DNA of 58,745 nt from an uncultured Acinetobacter sp. (GCF_943914805.1 NZ_CALUDM010000006.1:1-58745), one strand, 5' to 3'. Positions 25,261 to 35,273 are shown, counted from the first letter of the stretch. Numbers and translations are program-made. The notes: generated by a model not told the origin, from the letters alone.

Positions 25261-27228
25261 TTAATTCCTAACGATATTTAAGAAATATAAATGGCGCTCA
25301 TACTGGTCAATAATGTCCTGTAGCAAATCTTCTTGCGTCCATTCCATCACATCGTAATTCTGCCCGCCTTCTTTTAAAAAGACTTCTGCTTGATAAAAAT
25401 CATCCATTTCTTGATGCTGCTCATTCATCATAAAACTCGGTGCTACAGTTTGTCGTGCAATCACTTTGTAAATAAAATTAAACTCATCGTGATGATCTAC
25501 ACTCAGTTGCACACCATCCTCAACTTCTTTGATGGCGACATTCAAATCACGGCGTTTAAATTCAAAACGTACACTCTCAAAAGCTTGAATCACATCATGC
25601 TGAATATAATGCTGTACTTCGCTCAGGCTATGCGGGTAATGCATAATCAAACCTAAACGTTGTTGCCAACTTCGTGGATTTTGTACGGCTCTCGGCGTAA
25701 TCCTCGCGTCTTGTAAAGCCTGCATTTTCGTGACATCTAAACGCAAAGCTTTGAGCAAGCCCCAACACAGTAACAACATAATAAAAGTGAATGGCAAAGC
25801 ACTCATCATCGTGGCAGATTGCAACGCTCCTAAACCACCCACCATCAAAAGAATGATGGACAATATGGCCATTAACGCAGTCCAAAACAAACGTTGCCAT
25901 ATTGGGGAATGTTCAGTTTTTGAGGTTAGATAATCTGCGACTAATGCACCTGAATCTGCGGATGTAACAAAGAACAGAATCACCAAAACTGTAGCGATAA
26001 GGCTCGAAATACCTGCAAATGGGAGATGGGTTAAAAATTCAAACAATGCAACGGACGAATCTTTTTGTACCGCAGTAATCAGCCCAACTTGTCCTTGTTT
26101 AAGAATGCTGAATAATGCAGCATTGCCCATGAAGCCCATCCAAATCAGGGTAAAGCCTGTTGGAATAAGTAAAACACCTACAATAAACTCACGAATCGTA
26201 CGGCCTTTGGATACTCGGGCAATGAACATACCCACAAATGGTGACCAAGAAATCCACCAAGCCCAGTACATAATCGTCCACCCCCCAATCCAACCATTGG
26301 ATTGATAGGCATATAAATTGAACGTCATGGTAAATAGGTTGGAAATATATTGCCCAGCACTTTGAATAGTGGCTTGTAGAATATAAATACTTGAACTGGC
26401 AAAAAATACAAAGCAGAGTAATAACAAGGCCAAAATTAAATTCAATTCAGAAAGGCGTTTAACCCCCTTATCTAAACCAAGAAATACCGATAATGAGGCT
26501 AAAATACTCACGAAAATAATCAGAAGAATTTGGGTAGTGATGCTATTTTCCCAGCCAAATAAATAATTCAAACCTGAGTTAATTTGAGTTACACCAAAGC
26601 CTAACGTTGTGGCTACACCAAATACCGTTCCGATAGTCGCAAAGGTATCGACAGCATCTCCAATTGGGCCATAGATTCGTTGACCTATAATTGGATATAA
26701 ACCCGAACGAACTTTAAGTGGTAAGTTATAGCGAAACGTGAAATAGGCTAAAGTCAAACCAACGATGGCATAAATCGCCCAAGCATGGAGTCCCCAGTGG
26801 AAAAAAGTGATCCTCATGGCTTGCTGAGCTGCTTGTATGGTTTGCGGATCACCTGTAGGTGGGCTGACATAATGCATAATCGGCTCGGCCACACCGAAGA
26901 ACATCAATCCAATCCCCATACCTGCGGTAAACAACATCGCAAACCATGATCCATTACCATATTCAGGTTGGCTATGATCGGGGCCAAGCTTGATTTTGCC
27001 CATATCAGACAAAGCGATCACAATCAAAACAATCAGAAAAACTGCAACTGACAATACATAGAACCAACTAAAGGACGTGGTGATCCATTGGTTCATTTGT
27101 CGGGTCATTAGTTCAAAAGCATTCGGTGCAAAAATAACAATTGCTAGAAAAAGTGCAATAATTCCAACCGTACTTAAGAAAACATTTGGATTCACATTGG
27201 CAAACCAAGCTGTTTTTTTGGAAGGCAT
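25261..27228 (-). CDS. BCCT-family choline/betaine transporter
   Basis: The 655-residue protein has 12 membrane segments and the BCCT signature WAWWISWSPFVGMFIARVSKGRT in the eighth-helix region, plus GMGIGLMFFGVAEP in helix 2-3. It imports quaternary amines such as choline or glycine betaine with protons or sodium. A cytoplasmic tail of about 130 residues after the last helix (from about 520) is long, as in BetT proteins that are osmotically activated. GGGGGAAAT precedes the ATG. No bet genes adjoin it, so uptake for osmoprotection is as likely as choline catabolism. The family is certain; the substrate is inferred. Confidence 0.92.
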   Translation of the reverse strand: MPSKKTAWFANVNPNVFLSTVGIIALFLAIVIFAPNAFELMTRQMNQWITTSFSWFYVLSVAVFLIVLIVIALSDMGKIKLGPDHSQPEYGNGSWFAMLFTAGMGIGLMFFGVAEPIMHYVSPPTGDPQTIQAAQQAMRITFFHWGLHAWAIYAIVGLTLAYFTFRYNLPLKVRSGLYPIIGQRIYGPIGDAVDTFATIGTVFGVATTLGFGVTQINSGLNYLFGWENSITTQILLIIFVSILASLSVFLGLDKGVKRLSELNLILALLLLCFVFFASSSIYILQATIQSAGQYISNLFTMTFNLYAYQSNGWIGGWTIMYWAWWISWSPFVGMFIARVSKGRTIREFIVGVLLIPTGFTLIWMGFMGNAALFSILKQGQVGLITAVQKDSSVALFEFLTHLPFAGISSLIATVLVILFFVTSADSGALVADYLTSKTEHSPIWQRLFWTALMAILSIILLMVGGLGALQSATMMSALPFTFIMLLLCWGLLKALRLDVTKMQALQDARITPRAVQNPRSWQQRLGLIMHYPHSLSEVQHYIQHDVIQAFESVRFEFKRRDLNVAIKEVEDGVQLSVDHHDEFNFIYKVIARQTVAPSFMMNEQHQEMDDFYQAEVFLKEGGQNYDVMEWTQEDLLQDIIDQYERHLYFLNIVRN

Positions 27229-27475
27229 ATTTCCCCCAGTTTTTTGTATTCAATGGATAGACTTTTTAAAGTCAAAATAAGGCATTCACAGATGTGAAAA
27301 AAGACGAACCCTGTAGAACAGCGATTAGATTCAGATTCAATTGTAATTTAAATGACGATTTTCAGCAGTTTAGTAAATGTAACAAGATCGCAACATTGGC
27401 CTTTGCAGGCCGTTCATCGATGTTTAGGTATATCGCTTTTGGTATTTTTGGCAATACGCTCCGTACTCACAACCT

Positions 27476-28156
27476 TTAATCTTTCGGTCGAATTTCTATA
27501 TATTGCAGTGCAACCATGCGAGAGACGATTAAAGCAAAGTACATCACTCCACCAAACATTTGTAACATTGCGACCACACGTGCCGCAGGTGCAATGGGCA
27601 TCAAGTCCGACAGACCTGTTGCAGATTGCAAACTAAAACTCAGAAATAGCAGGTCTAGCCATGTTTGATAATCAGACACATTGTTAGGATTTTGGAAACT
27701 TTGTGGAACTAACAATTGGCAAATACTGTATATAAAAGCAAATCCCCATGAGATTAAGGTAAAAACAGCACCTGCAGCGAACAACTCATCTTTGGTTAAA
27801 TATCGGTCTGCAAACATATAACGTATCAAACCATATGCAGCACAGAAATAAGCAGCAGCTTCAAAACAATGTGTGATCACCTGTAAAGTCAGCGAATGAA
27901 ACCCTATTAACATCAAAAAAGACAAGAAAAAAGCGCCTAACACAAAGGTTAAACCTAGCACTGTAAATGTCGGTGTTTGGCGAATCACTTTAGCAATAAT
28001 CAATAATGCCAAAACGCCTAATAACCATGTGAGAATTTGATAACTTCTACTGTCATTAATAAAGACAGATAAAATAAGGATCAATAATTGAACCAATAAC
28101 AGCCATGCAGAAGGTAATAATTTAAAGCCTTGCCAAAATTCGATCACTGGACGCAT
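27476..28156 (-). CDS. Potassium-channel-like membrane protein with altered filter
   Basis: The 226-residue protein has six hydrophobic segments; the last two flank a pore-loop-like stretch ending SATGLSDLMPIAPAAR. In two-helix potassium channels this region reads TTVGYGDIVP, so the selectivity filter is replaced by TGLSD while the following helix (VVAMLQMFGGVMYFALIVSRMV) keeps the channel-like pattern. It may be an ion channel of other selectivity or a non-conducting relative. It lies upstream of the BCCT gene on the same strand with a 247-bp gap, so co-transcription is uncertain. Confidence 0.7.
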   Translation of the reverse strand: MRPVIEFWQGFKLLPSAWLLLVQLLILILSVFINDSRSYQILTWLLGVLALLIIAKVIRQTPTFTVLGLTFVLGAFFLSFLMLIGFHSLTLQVITHCFEAAAYFCAAYGLIRYMFADRYLTKDELFAAGAVFTLISWGFAFIYSICQLLVPQSFQNPNNVSDYQTWLDLLFLSFSLQSATGLSDLMPIAPAARVVAMLQMFGGVMYFALIVSRMVALQYIEIRPKD

Positions 28157-28260
28157 ATTTTTAGATTCTGTTTGTTTTTATCGGATAAGAAACTAACACA
28201 TTTACCTACGTTCATAAATCATTTTGCTGATTGTTAATCATTAAAAATAACCCTCATAAA

Positions 28261-28287
28261 AAAACACCTCCTAAGAGGTGTTTTTCA
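28261..28287 (-). terminator. Terminator of yjcH-actP
   Basis: AACACCTC (28263-28270), CTAA, GAGGTGTT (28275-28282). On the minus strand a run of seven T follows, placing it as the end of the actP transcript. Confidence 0.88.
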
Positions 28288-28308
28288 TAGCGTGATCTCA
28301 AATCTTAA

Positions 28309-30024
28309 TTAGTGATCAGAAGCGCCAGAGATACCAATACCTGTTTGTGAACGAACATACTGTGCATCAAACGCTTTACGCTCAGCTTCAGCACGTGCTG
28401 ATTTATCAGTCACAGAGAAGAACCAGCAGCAGAAGAATGCAAGTGGCATAGCGAAGATCGCTGGACCATTGAATGGGTTAATAGGTGTATCAGAGATTTT
28501 TAATGTATCTACCCAAACTGCTTTAGATAAGATAATTAATGTAACTGCTGTTAATAGACCCGCTAAACCACCAATCACCGCACCACGTGTAGTTAAACCT
28601 TTCCAGAACATTGAAAGAACAAGGATTGGGAAGTTAGCACATGCGGCAACAGAGAATGCCAAACCAACCATGAATGCAACGTTTTGTTTCTCGAACAAAA
28701 TACCCAAGATCATAGCGAAAATAGCAAGACCTAAAGTTGCAATCTTAGACATACGTAATTCAGATTCAGGAGTCGTTTGACCTTTCTTAAATACGTTTGC
28801 ATACAAGTCATGAGAAATTGCTGATGCACCTGACAATGTCAAACCAGCAACAACTGCAAGAATTGTTGCGAATGCAACTGCTGAAATGAAGCCCATGAAC
28901 AAGTCACCGCCTACAGCATCTGCAAGGTGAACCGCAGCCATGTTGTTACCACCAACAAGTTCTAACTTGCCAGTTACAGCCATTTTAGCAACATCAATGA
29001 ATTGTGGGTTGTTTGATACGAAAAGGATCGCACCGAAACCGATAATGAAAGTTAATAAGTAGAAATAACCAATGAAACCTGTTGCAACAACAACTGATTT
29101 ACGTGCTTCTTTCGCATCTTTAACCGTAAAGAAACGCATAAGAATATGTGGTAAACCTGCTGTACCAAACATTAACGCTAAACCAAGAGATAAAGCATCC
29201 AATGGATTGGCAGCTAATTTACCTGGCCCCATGATATGGCTTGCTTCTGCAAGACTAACATCATGTACTTTAGCAAATACATCAATAGACTGTTTGAACA
29301 TTTCAGAGAAGCTATAACCAACAGAATGCATTACCATGAATGCCATGAAGGTCGCACCTGAAAGTAACATTACTGCTTTGATGATCTGTACCCAAGTAGT
29401 CGCCAACATGCCGCCGAAGATTACATAAGCCATCATCAACAGACCAACGATCACAACTGCGATATTGTAGTTCAAACCAAAAAGTAATTTGATGAGCTGA
29501 CCCGCACCTACCATTTGTGCAATCAGATAGAAAGCAACAACGACAAGTGAGCTGATTGCTGCAAGTGTACGTACTGGTTTTTCTTCCAAACGGAAAGACA
29601 CCACATCAGATAAATTATATTTACCTAGGTTACGTAAACGTTCAGCAACCAAGAACAATACGATCGGCCAACCTACCATGAAGCCTAGTGAATAAAGCAA
29701 GCCATCAAAGCCTGAGCTAAACACCATTGCGGAAATACCGAGGAACGATGCTGCTGACATATAGTCACCTGCAATCGCCAAGCCATTTTGGAAACCTGAG
29801 ATACCACCACCCGCAGTATAGAAATCCTGAGTACTGGTGGTTTGTTTTGCTGCCCATTTGGTAATGAATAATGTTAAACCAACAAAAATGGCAAACATAA
29901 TAATCGCATGCCAATTCGTCGCTTGTTGTTCAGCAGCGCCTAAATCAGGGCTTGCTTGAGCAAGCGTAGAAAGCAGTGCAGTAGATGCAAGAGCTGCTTT
30001 AGTTTTTAAAGAGTTCCATTTCAT
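28309..30024 (-). CDS. actP: Cation/acetate symporter ActP
   Basis: A 571-residue sodium:solute symporter family permease with about 13 membrane helices and a signal-like N-terminus (ALASTALLSTLAQA), as in ActP of E. coli. Motifs include AGGGISGFQNGLAIAGDYMSAASFLG and the helix-9 region of the SSS family. It takes up acetate and possibly other short carboxylates. The start ATG at 30024 comes one base after the yjcH stop (TAA-G-ATG), which implies translational coupling. Longer in-frame starts would overlap yjcH. Together with acs and CrbSR in this window it forms the acetate scavenging pathway. Confidence 0.95.
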   Translation of the reverse strand: MKWNSLKTKAALASTALLSTLAQASPDLGAAEQQATNWHAIIMFAIFVGLTLFITKWAAKQTTSTQDFYTAGGGISGFQNGLAIAGDYMSAASFLGISAMVFSSGFDGLLYSLGFMVGWPIVLFLVAERLRNLGKYNLSDVVSFRLEEKPVRTLAAISSLVVVAFYLIAQMVGAGQLIKLLFGLNYNIAVVIVGLLMMAYVIFGGMLATTWVQIIKAVMLLSGATFMAFMVMHSVGYSFSEMFKQSIDVFAKVHDVSLAEASHIMGPGKLAANPLDALSLGLALMFGTAGLPHILMRFFTVKDAKEARKSVVVATGFIGYFYLLTFIIGFGAILFVSNNPQFIDVAKMAVTGKLELVGGNNMAAVHLADAVGGDLFMGFISAVAFATILAVVAGLTLSGASAISHDLYANVFKKGQTTPESELRMSKIATLGLAIFAMILGILFEKQNVAFMVGLAFSVAACANFPILVLSMFWKGLTTRGAVIGGLAGLLTAVTLIILSKAVWVDTLKISDTPINPFNGPAIFAMPLAFFCCWFFSVTDKSARAEAERKAFDAQYVRSQTGIGISGASDH

Positions 30025-30025
30025 C

Positions 30026-30361
30026 TTAGTGCATCCCTTTTTCATGTGCGATTGCTTCAACTTCTTTCATGGCATCTTCAGTTAATTGATCCAATTTATT
30101 ATTGGCAATATATGAATACACACCACATAGAACAAACGACAACACAATAATGCTCAACCCCAGAGGAATACCCCAAGTTGTGACACCACCAGCTGAAACT
30201 GTGGTTAATAAAAATTCCTTGTTGTATCCCACCAAAAGCATAAATCCAACATAAACAAACAACATGATTGCAGTAAGTGTCCAGCTTAATTTACTTTTCT
30301 TAGCAACCATTTCTTTGAATTTTGGATTGTGTAGAATCGCATCTACCTGTCTCTCATCCAT
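30026..30361 (-). CDS. yjcH: DUF485 membrane protein YjcH
   Basis: The 111-residue protein has two hydrophobic segments and the DUF485 opening (HNPKFKEMVAKKSKLSW). It is always found just before actP in gamma-proteobacteria and is thought to assist the symporter. I start at the third codon of the frame, ATG 30361, because AAGGAG lies seven bases before it; the earlier ATG is only one base from that site. The gene is coupled to actP. A stable hairpin sits in its 5' leader 20 bases before the ribosome site. Confidence 0.92.
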   Translation of the reverse strand: MDERQVDAILHNPKFKEMVAKKSKLSWTLTAIMLFVYVGFMLLVGYNKEFLLTTVSAGGVTTWGIPLGLSIIVLSFVLCGVYSYIANNKLDQLTEDAMKEVEAIAHEKGMH

Positions 30362-30380
30362 AACCATACTCCTTGTATAA

Positions 30381-30407
30381 GCGACCAGAACGCTGGTTGC
30401 TTTTTTT
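30381..30407. promoter_or_regulatory. Hairpin in the yjcH leader
   Basis: GCGACCAG, AACG, CTGGTTGC (30381-30400) forms an 8-bp stem with one G-T pair. On the plus strand it is followed by seven T like a terminator, but no plus-strand gene precedes it. On the minus strand it lies in the untranslated leader of yjcH-actP, just before the ribosome-binding site. Confidence 0.5.
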
Positions 30408-30462
30408 AATCATTCTTTACAAGGCTAAAAGTAACAATGTTGTAGGGTTCTCGTAACTTAGA

Positions 30463-30472
30463 CTTTGGTCGT
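30463..30472 (-). promoter_or_regulatory. Shared 10-mer ACGACCAAAG, candidate CrbR site (yjcH/crbS promoter)
   Basis: The minus strand reads ACGACCAAAG, identical to the sequence at 43311-43320 before acs. It is 102 bp upstream of yjcH and 43 bp upstream of crbS. A TGAGTCA heptamer also occurs near both sites (30493-30499 and 43355-43361). Confidence 0.45.
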
Positions 30473-30514
30473 TAAATTTTGATCAAAATGAATGAGTCAG
30501 TTCATTGATGCGTT

Positions 30515-33500
30515 ATGATAGAGCCAGATTTTTATACGCTCATCCTTATGAACAGTTGGTTAATTATAGGGGTTCTAGCCCTTTACATCTTAATTCTCTT
30601 CGTTTGTGCCTTCTTTGGGGAGAAGCATGCGAGTCGATTAAGTACGCGCGGAAGGATGCTTCTCTTTAGTCTAACATTGGGCGTGTATTGCTCATCTTGG
30701 ACATTTTATGGAGCAACTGGCGCTGCCGTACGTGAAGGGATTATTTTCCTACCTATCTATTTAGGCCCACTCTTATTCGTTTGGCTTGGCTATGATATTT
30801 GGCGACGTTTAGGAAGAGTACGCCAACACCATGCTATTTCGTCTATTGCTGACTTTGTTGCAGCACGTTATGGCAAAAGTGGAACACTTGCTTCTTTGGT
30901 CACCATTCTGGCTGTTGTTGCAATTATTCCCTATCTCGCATTACAACTGCGGGCCATCGCACTCAGTGCCTCTGTCATGCTCGACCACAATACCCAAGTG
31001 CTGTCTACTACGACCAATGGTGTATTAGCTTTAACCGCTGTTCTCGCAATTTTGGCCATGATCTTTGGAACACGACAAATTGCCAATACAGAACAACATG
31101 GCGGCTTAATGCTGGCAGTCGCATTTGAATCCTTCGTCAAATTATTTGCCTTACTCTGCGTCGCATTTTTCTTTATTTTTGATCATCCTAAAAATATTAT
31201 TCAAATATCACATGATGTACAAAAAACCTTCCACGAAGTGCAACTGTTTGGCGTACCTGATACTTTTTGGATTCAAACACTTTTAGCAGCGCTTGCCATT
31301 ATTTGCTTACCTCGACAATTCCACGTCGCTGTCGTTGAATTACGTGATGAAAAACATATTCGTGGCGCACGACGCTGGTTCGCAGCTTATTTAATTTTAA
31401 CCATCGTGGCTATTATTCCAATTGCCAGTTGGGCTTTACACGCAGCACCGAAATATTTAACCATTCCAGATGTTGCAGTTTTATCCTTACCCATCAGTTA
31501 TAACCAAGACTGGCTGTCACTATTGGCCTTTCTCGGCGGTTTTTCAGCATCGACAGGGATGTTACTGGTTTCTTCGGTTGCGCTGTCTATCATGCTGAGT
31601 AATGACTTGATCATGCCTGCTTTGTGGAAGTTTAGACTGTTATCTCGCCACGATAAGCGCTTACCGCAAGTCTTAAAATTCACACGGCGTGTATGCATCT
31701 TAGCCGTAATGCTACTGGGCTTTTTATTCTTCCATTTCTTCAATGATATTGATCAGTTATCGACATTTGGTTTATTGGCGTTCAGTGCTGTTGCGCAATT
31801 CTCACCTGCATTAATTGGTGGTTTATATTGGCGTGGTGGTAGTCGTCAAGGTGTCTACGCTGGTTTAGTTGTTGGCTATATTGTGTGGGCATACACCCTA
31901 TTACTCCCAACTATTTTGCGTAGCCTACCTAGCGAATATAGCCAATTTGCACATGAATTTTTAATGTATGGCCCTTTAGGGATCGAATGGCTTAGACCCG
32001 AAGCCTTGTTTGGTTTTGAATCTTTTGCACCACTGACACATGGCGTAATATGGGCATTGGGTTTAAATATAATGCTTTATATTTGGGTTTCTCGAATTTA
32101 TCGTCCAAGTATTGCAGAACAGATCCAAGCTGAAAGTTTCTTCTACTATGAAACCAAGCCATTGCCTGCGCAAAGCACATCGACTGATATTAATTATTTA
32201 CACCATGATGTTGCTAAATTAAAAGTCGGCGATCTGATTGCACTGGCAAAACGTATTACTGGCGAAGGGCCAACCAACCATGCCTTTCGTCAATTTTGCA
32301 CCATGAATAATGTGGTACTGAATGAAAATAGCAGTGCCAATGGTATGTGGTGGCGATTCACAGAACAATATTTAGCAGGAACGATTGGTGCAGCCTCCGC
32401 ACGAACATTGCTCACCACGGCGATGGTCAATAATGGTTTAGCTTTAGGGCAAGTTGCCAATATTCTTGACCAAGCTTCACAATGGCAACGGTTTAATCAA
32501 AACCTAATTATGACCATGATCGACCACATGACCCAAGGTGTCAGTGTTGTTGATGAAAATATGTGTTTGGTGGCATGGAACAATCAATACTTAAAACTCT
32601 TTGATTATCCAAAAGATTTGGTTTATGTCGGATGTCCGATTGCAGACTTAATTCGTTATAACGCAGAACGAGGAGAATGTGGTCCTGGTTCAGTCGAAGA
32701 GCATGTGCGTAAGCGGATTCACTGGATGAAAGTCGGTAGCGCACATGAATTTGAACGTATCCGTAAAGACGGTCGTGTCATTCAGATGCGTGGTAACCCG
32801 ATTGAAGGTGGCGGTTTTGTCACGACATTTGCTGATATTACCGCTTTCCGTGAAAATGAAGCCATTCTTGAAGCACGTGTATCGGATCGGACACAACGAC
32901 TTGCCGATGCTTTATCAGAACAACAGCTCGCACGTGAACAAGCCGATAAAGCCAATATGTCAAAAAGCCGTTTTATTGCTGCTGCCAGCCATGATTTATT
33001 ACAACCCATGCATGCTGCTCGTTTATTCAGTACAGCTTTAGAACAAAGTGTTCAATCGGATGAAGATCGTAAAACCTTACAACAACTGGATCGTGCGCTC
33101 TATGGTGCTGAAAGTATGCTGTCTGCTCTTTTGGACATTGCACGCTTAGAAGGCGGTTCAATTCAACCTAAACGCCAAGCTTATCCTTTGCACGATTTAC
33201 TGAGTGATTTGGAATTACAATTTAAGTCGATTGCGGCACAGCGTGATATTCAATTGCATGTGCATGATGCTCAATTTTGGATTGATACAGATCCACAATG
33301 GATTCGTCGTATCATTCAAAACTTTGTCAGCAATGCTTTGCGTTATACCGCACGTGGTCGGGTCGTGGTTGGTGTACTACGTGCTGCAAGTCGCCCAGAA
33401 TATATTCGTATTGGTGTATGGGATACAGGGCCGGGAATTGCTGAAGAACAACGAATAAAATTGTTCCAAGAATTTGAACGCTGTGGACATACTTCACCGT

Positions 33501-34039
33501 GGGGTGAACAAGGCTTAGGGCTTGGATTGGCCATTGTGCAACGTATGACAGGCTTATTGGACTTCCCTGTTCATGTCTATTCTGAATTGGGCAAAGGCTC
33601 ATGCTTCATGATTGAAGTCCCTATCGTGGAAGCACCTAAAATCGTAAGTACTCCTATACAAGCTGTACCACTCAAAACAAAAGCTTATAAAATTCTATGT
33701 TTAGACAATGATGAAACCATTTTAGAAGGCATGGCAACTCTGCTGACCAAGTGGGGCTATCAAGTCTTTAAAGCCACTGAGCCTGAGCAAGCCATTGAAA
33801 TTATTCAGCAAGAAAATATTCAAGTATGGCTGGTTGATCAGCACTTAAATGATGACAAAGAAGGTTTAGACTTTATTATCAATCATCGTCAGGAAAATGT
33901 CCCTATTGCACTGATTACTGCTGACTCAGATCCTGAATTACCACAACGAGTCAAAGACTTAAACGTGGTATTGCTGAAAAAACCACTTAAACCCGCTTCA
34001 TTACGTGCTTGGCTCTCAGGTTTGAAGATTTCTAAGTAG
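30515..34039 (+). CDS. crbS: CrbS-type hybrid sensor kinase with sodium:solute symporter domain
   Basis: The 1174-residue protein joins a 13-helix SSS-type membrane domain (residues about 10-540), a linker, a PAS domain (about 660-780), HisKA with the phospho-histidine near residue 826 (AASHDLLQPMH), an HATPase domain (N, G boxes WDTGPGI and GLGLGLAI) and a C-terminal receiver (from about 1058, phospho-aspartate in LVDQHL near 1106, lysine in LLKKPL). This layout is CrbS/MxtR, which with CrbR activates acs and yjcH-actP in the acetate switch of Vibrio and Pseudomonas. No strong ribosome site is visible; an ATG at 30549 is possible. It is divergent from yjcH. Confidence 0.9.
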   Translation: MIEPDFYTLILMNSWLIIGVLALYILILFVCAFFGEKHASRLSTRGRMLLFSLTLGVYCSSWTFYGATGAAVREGIIFLPIYLGPLLFVWLGYDIWRRLGRVRQHHAISSIADFVAARYGKSGTLASLVTILAVVAIIPYLALQLRAIALSASVMLDHNTQVLSTTTNGVLALTAVLAILAMIFGTRQIANTEQHGGLMLAVAFESFVKLFALLCVAFFFIFDHPKNIIQISHDVQKTFHEVQLFGVPDTFWIQTLLAALAIICLPRQFHVAVVELRDEKHIRGARRWFAAYLILTIVAIIPIASWALHAAPKYLTIPDVAVLSLPISYNQDWLSLLAFLGGFSASTGMLLVSSVALSIMLSNDLIMPALWKFRLLSRHDKRLPQVLKFTRRVCILAVMLLGFLFFHFFNDIDQLSTFGLLAFSAVAQFSPALIGGLYWRGGSRQGVYAGLVVGYIVWAYTLLLPTILRSLPSEYSQFAHEFLMYGPLGIEWLRPEALFGFESFAPLTHGVIWALGLNIMLYIWVSRIYRPSIAEQIQAESFFYYETKPLPAQSTSTDINYLHHDVAKLKVGDLIALAKRITGEGPTNHAFRQFCTMNNVVLNENSSANGMWWRFTEQYLAGTIGAASARTLLTTAMVNNGLALGQVANILDQASQWQRFNQNLIMTMIDHMTQGVSVVDENMCLVAWNNQYLKLFDYPKDLVYVGCPIADLIRYNAERGECGPGSVEEHVRKRIHWMKVGSAHEFERIRKDGRVIQMRGNPIEGGGFVTTFADITAFRENEAILEARVSDRTQRLADALSEQQLAREQADKANMSKSRFIAAASHDLLQPMHAARLFSTALEQSVQSDEDRKTLQQLDRALYGAESMLSALLDIARLEGGSIQPKRQAYPLHDLLSDLELQFKSIAAQRDIQLHVHDAQFWIDTDPQWIRRIIQNFVSNALRYTARGRVVVGVLRAASRPEYIRIGVWDTGPGIAEEQRIKLFQEFERCGHTSPWGEQGLGLGLAIVQRMTGLLDFPVHVYSELGKGSCFMIEVPIVEAPKIVSTPIQAVPLKTKAYKILCLDNDETILEGMATLLTKWGYQVFKATEPEQAIEIIQQENIQVWLVDQHLNDDKEGLDFIINHRQENVPIALITADSDPELPQRVKDLNVVLLKKPLKPASLRAWLSGLKISK

Positions 34040-34482
34040 TTTGTTACTCAGTTCTAAGTCATTTTCAACACGTGTTTTTGATGACTATGAAAATTTTATA
34101 TAATGTTTTGAAACATTTACCGCCTCCATAAAAAACGTTTATGGAGGTTTTTTTTAAGTGAAATAGCAATTTTTTCTCTGCACTATGCAAAAGCATTCAA
34201 AAATCACTTAAAAAGTAGAATATTCATTGACCAAAGATTTCAAAAGTACGTTTTCTATGGCAAAGAAGATCAAAATAGTAACTATACACTTGTATACTTG
34301 GTTACAAATTCATAATTAATTGATTTATAAATATAAAAATACACATTCAACACCACATACAACTTTAGTCGTATTCATATTGCATCTCAAATAATTCAAG
34401 AATTGAAACATCACAAAACCACGCTTTGATGTGCAGGGATGCAATGTTGATGCGTCATCAATTTTTTAATAGGATTTGAACC
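34040..34482. other. Intergenic region after crbS
   Basis: The first 115 bp hold the crbS terminator. The remaining 330 bp are AT-rich and must contain the promoter of the next gene. No repeat or frame is evident. Confidence 0.5.
34123..34155 (+). terminator. Terminator of crbS
   Basis: CCTCCATAAA (34123-34132), AAACG, TTTATGGAGG (34138-34147), then eight T: a perfect 10-bp stem in the direction of crbS. Confidence 0.92.
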
Positions 34483-35250
34483 ATGAATATTTCAGAAGCT
34501 GTTCCACATGGAATTCATCAAACCCAACAATTCCATCGTCAATATGGTGTAAACGCAATGTTGCCTGTAATCGATTGGCAAGATATTTTCAAACAAAGCA
34601 AATTACAAGATGTACAACTGCAAGCTTTAAATACGATTTATCAAAGTGCTGTTCCTTTAGCACTACAAGTTTTTGAAGAATTAAAATTTGATGTTTTCAC
34701 ACCCGCTGCGTTTCATCCACAAGGTTTAGGACTGTTTGACAAATTAGCGCAACAAGAAGAAAAATTTGTACAAGGTCTTGAAGATGAATGTGATTGCTTA
34801 AGTGATGAAGTGCGCCATCAAATGTGGAGCATGTTATTGCGTGGTGGTGCAGTGCTAGTGTTTAAAGCATGGCTAGGTAAAGTAAAATCTGGTCAAGATA
34901 CACTGGATATGACTCAGTTTGACGAATTGTCGGATCTGCTTTTCATTAAAACATCACCGACAACCTTGGCACATCGTTTAAATGTAGATCCACAAGCAGA
35001 TTATGATCATATCTTCTTGATGTATGGTAATGATGTCTTCTTAGACCGTTTTAATAGCTTAGAAACTGCTGCTTTATTTGTAGATTTAGGTGTTTATGAC
35101 GCTGCGTTTTTAAGTTTACGTGATGACCGTGTTGCAGATTATTTAAAGTCGAAGGATTATGTGACCCAAGATCAAATTGATGATTTGAAGTGTGCATTAA
35201 ACCCATTGGGTTGCCCTGATTTAGTTTCTAAACAAGACTGTTTGGCTTAA
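34483..35250 (+). CDS. Uncharacterised protein encoded between crbS and crbR
   Basis: I do not recognise this 255-residue protein. It has no signal peptide or membrane segment and is acidic and mostly helical by composition. Residues about 85-125 hold a cluster EDECDCLSDEVRHQMW; the C-terminus has two more cysteines (LGCPDLVSKQDC), so metal or redox binding is conceivable but unproven. It has its own terminator-bounded transcript. AGGATTTG precedes the ATG. Its place between the acetate sensor kinase and its regulator invites the guess that it takes part in the same response, but nothing in the sequence shows this. Confidence 0.75.
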   Translation: MNISEAVPHGIHQTQQFHRQYGVNAMLPVIDWQDIFKQSKLQDVQLQALNTIYQSAVPLALQVFEELKFDVFTPAAFHPQGLGLFDKLAQQEEKFVQGLEDECDCLSDEVRHQMWSMLLRGGAVLVFKAWLGKVKSGQDTLDMTQFDELSDLLFIKTSPTTLAHRLNVDPQADYDHIFLMYGNDVFLDRFNSLETAALFVDLGVYDAAFLSLRDDRVADYLKSKDYVTQDQIDDLKCALNPLGCPDLVSKQDCLA

Positions 35251-35273
35251 GCTGTTCAATAAAAGCTAGACAT

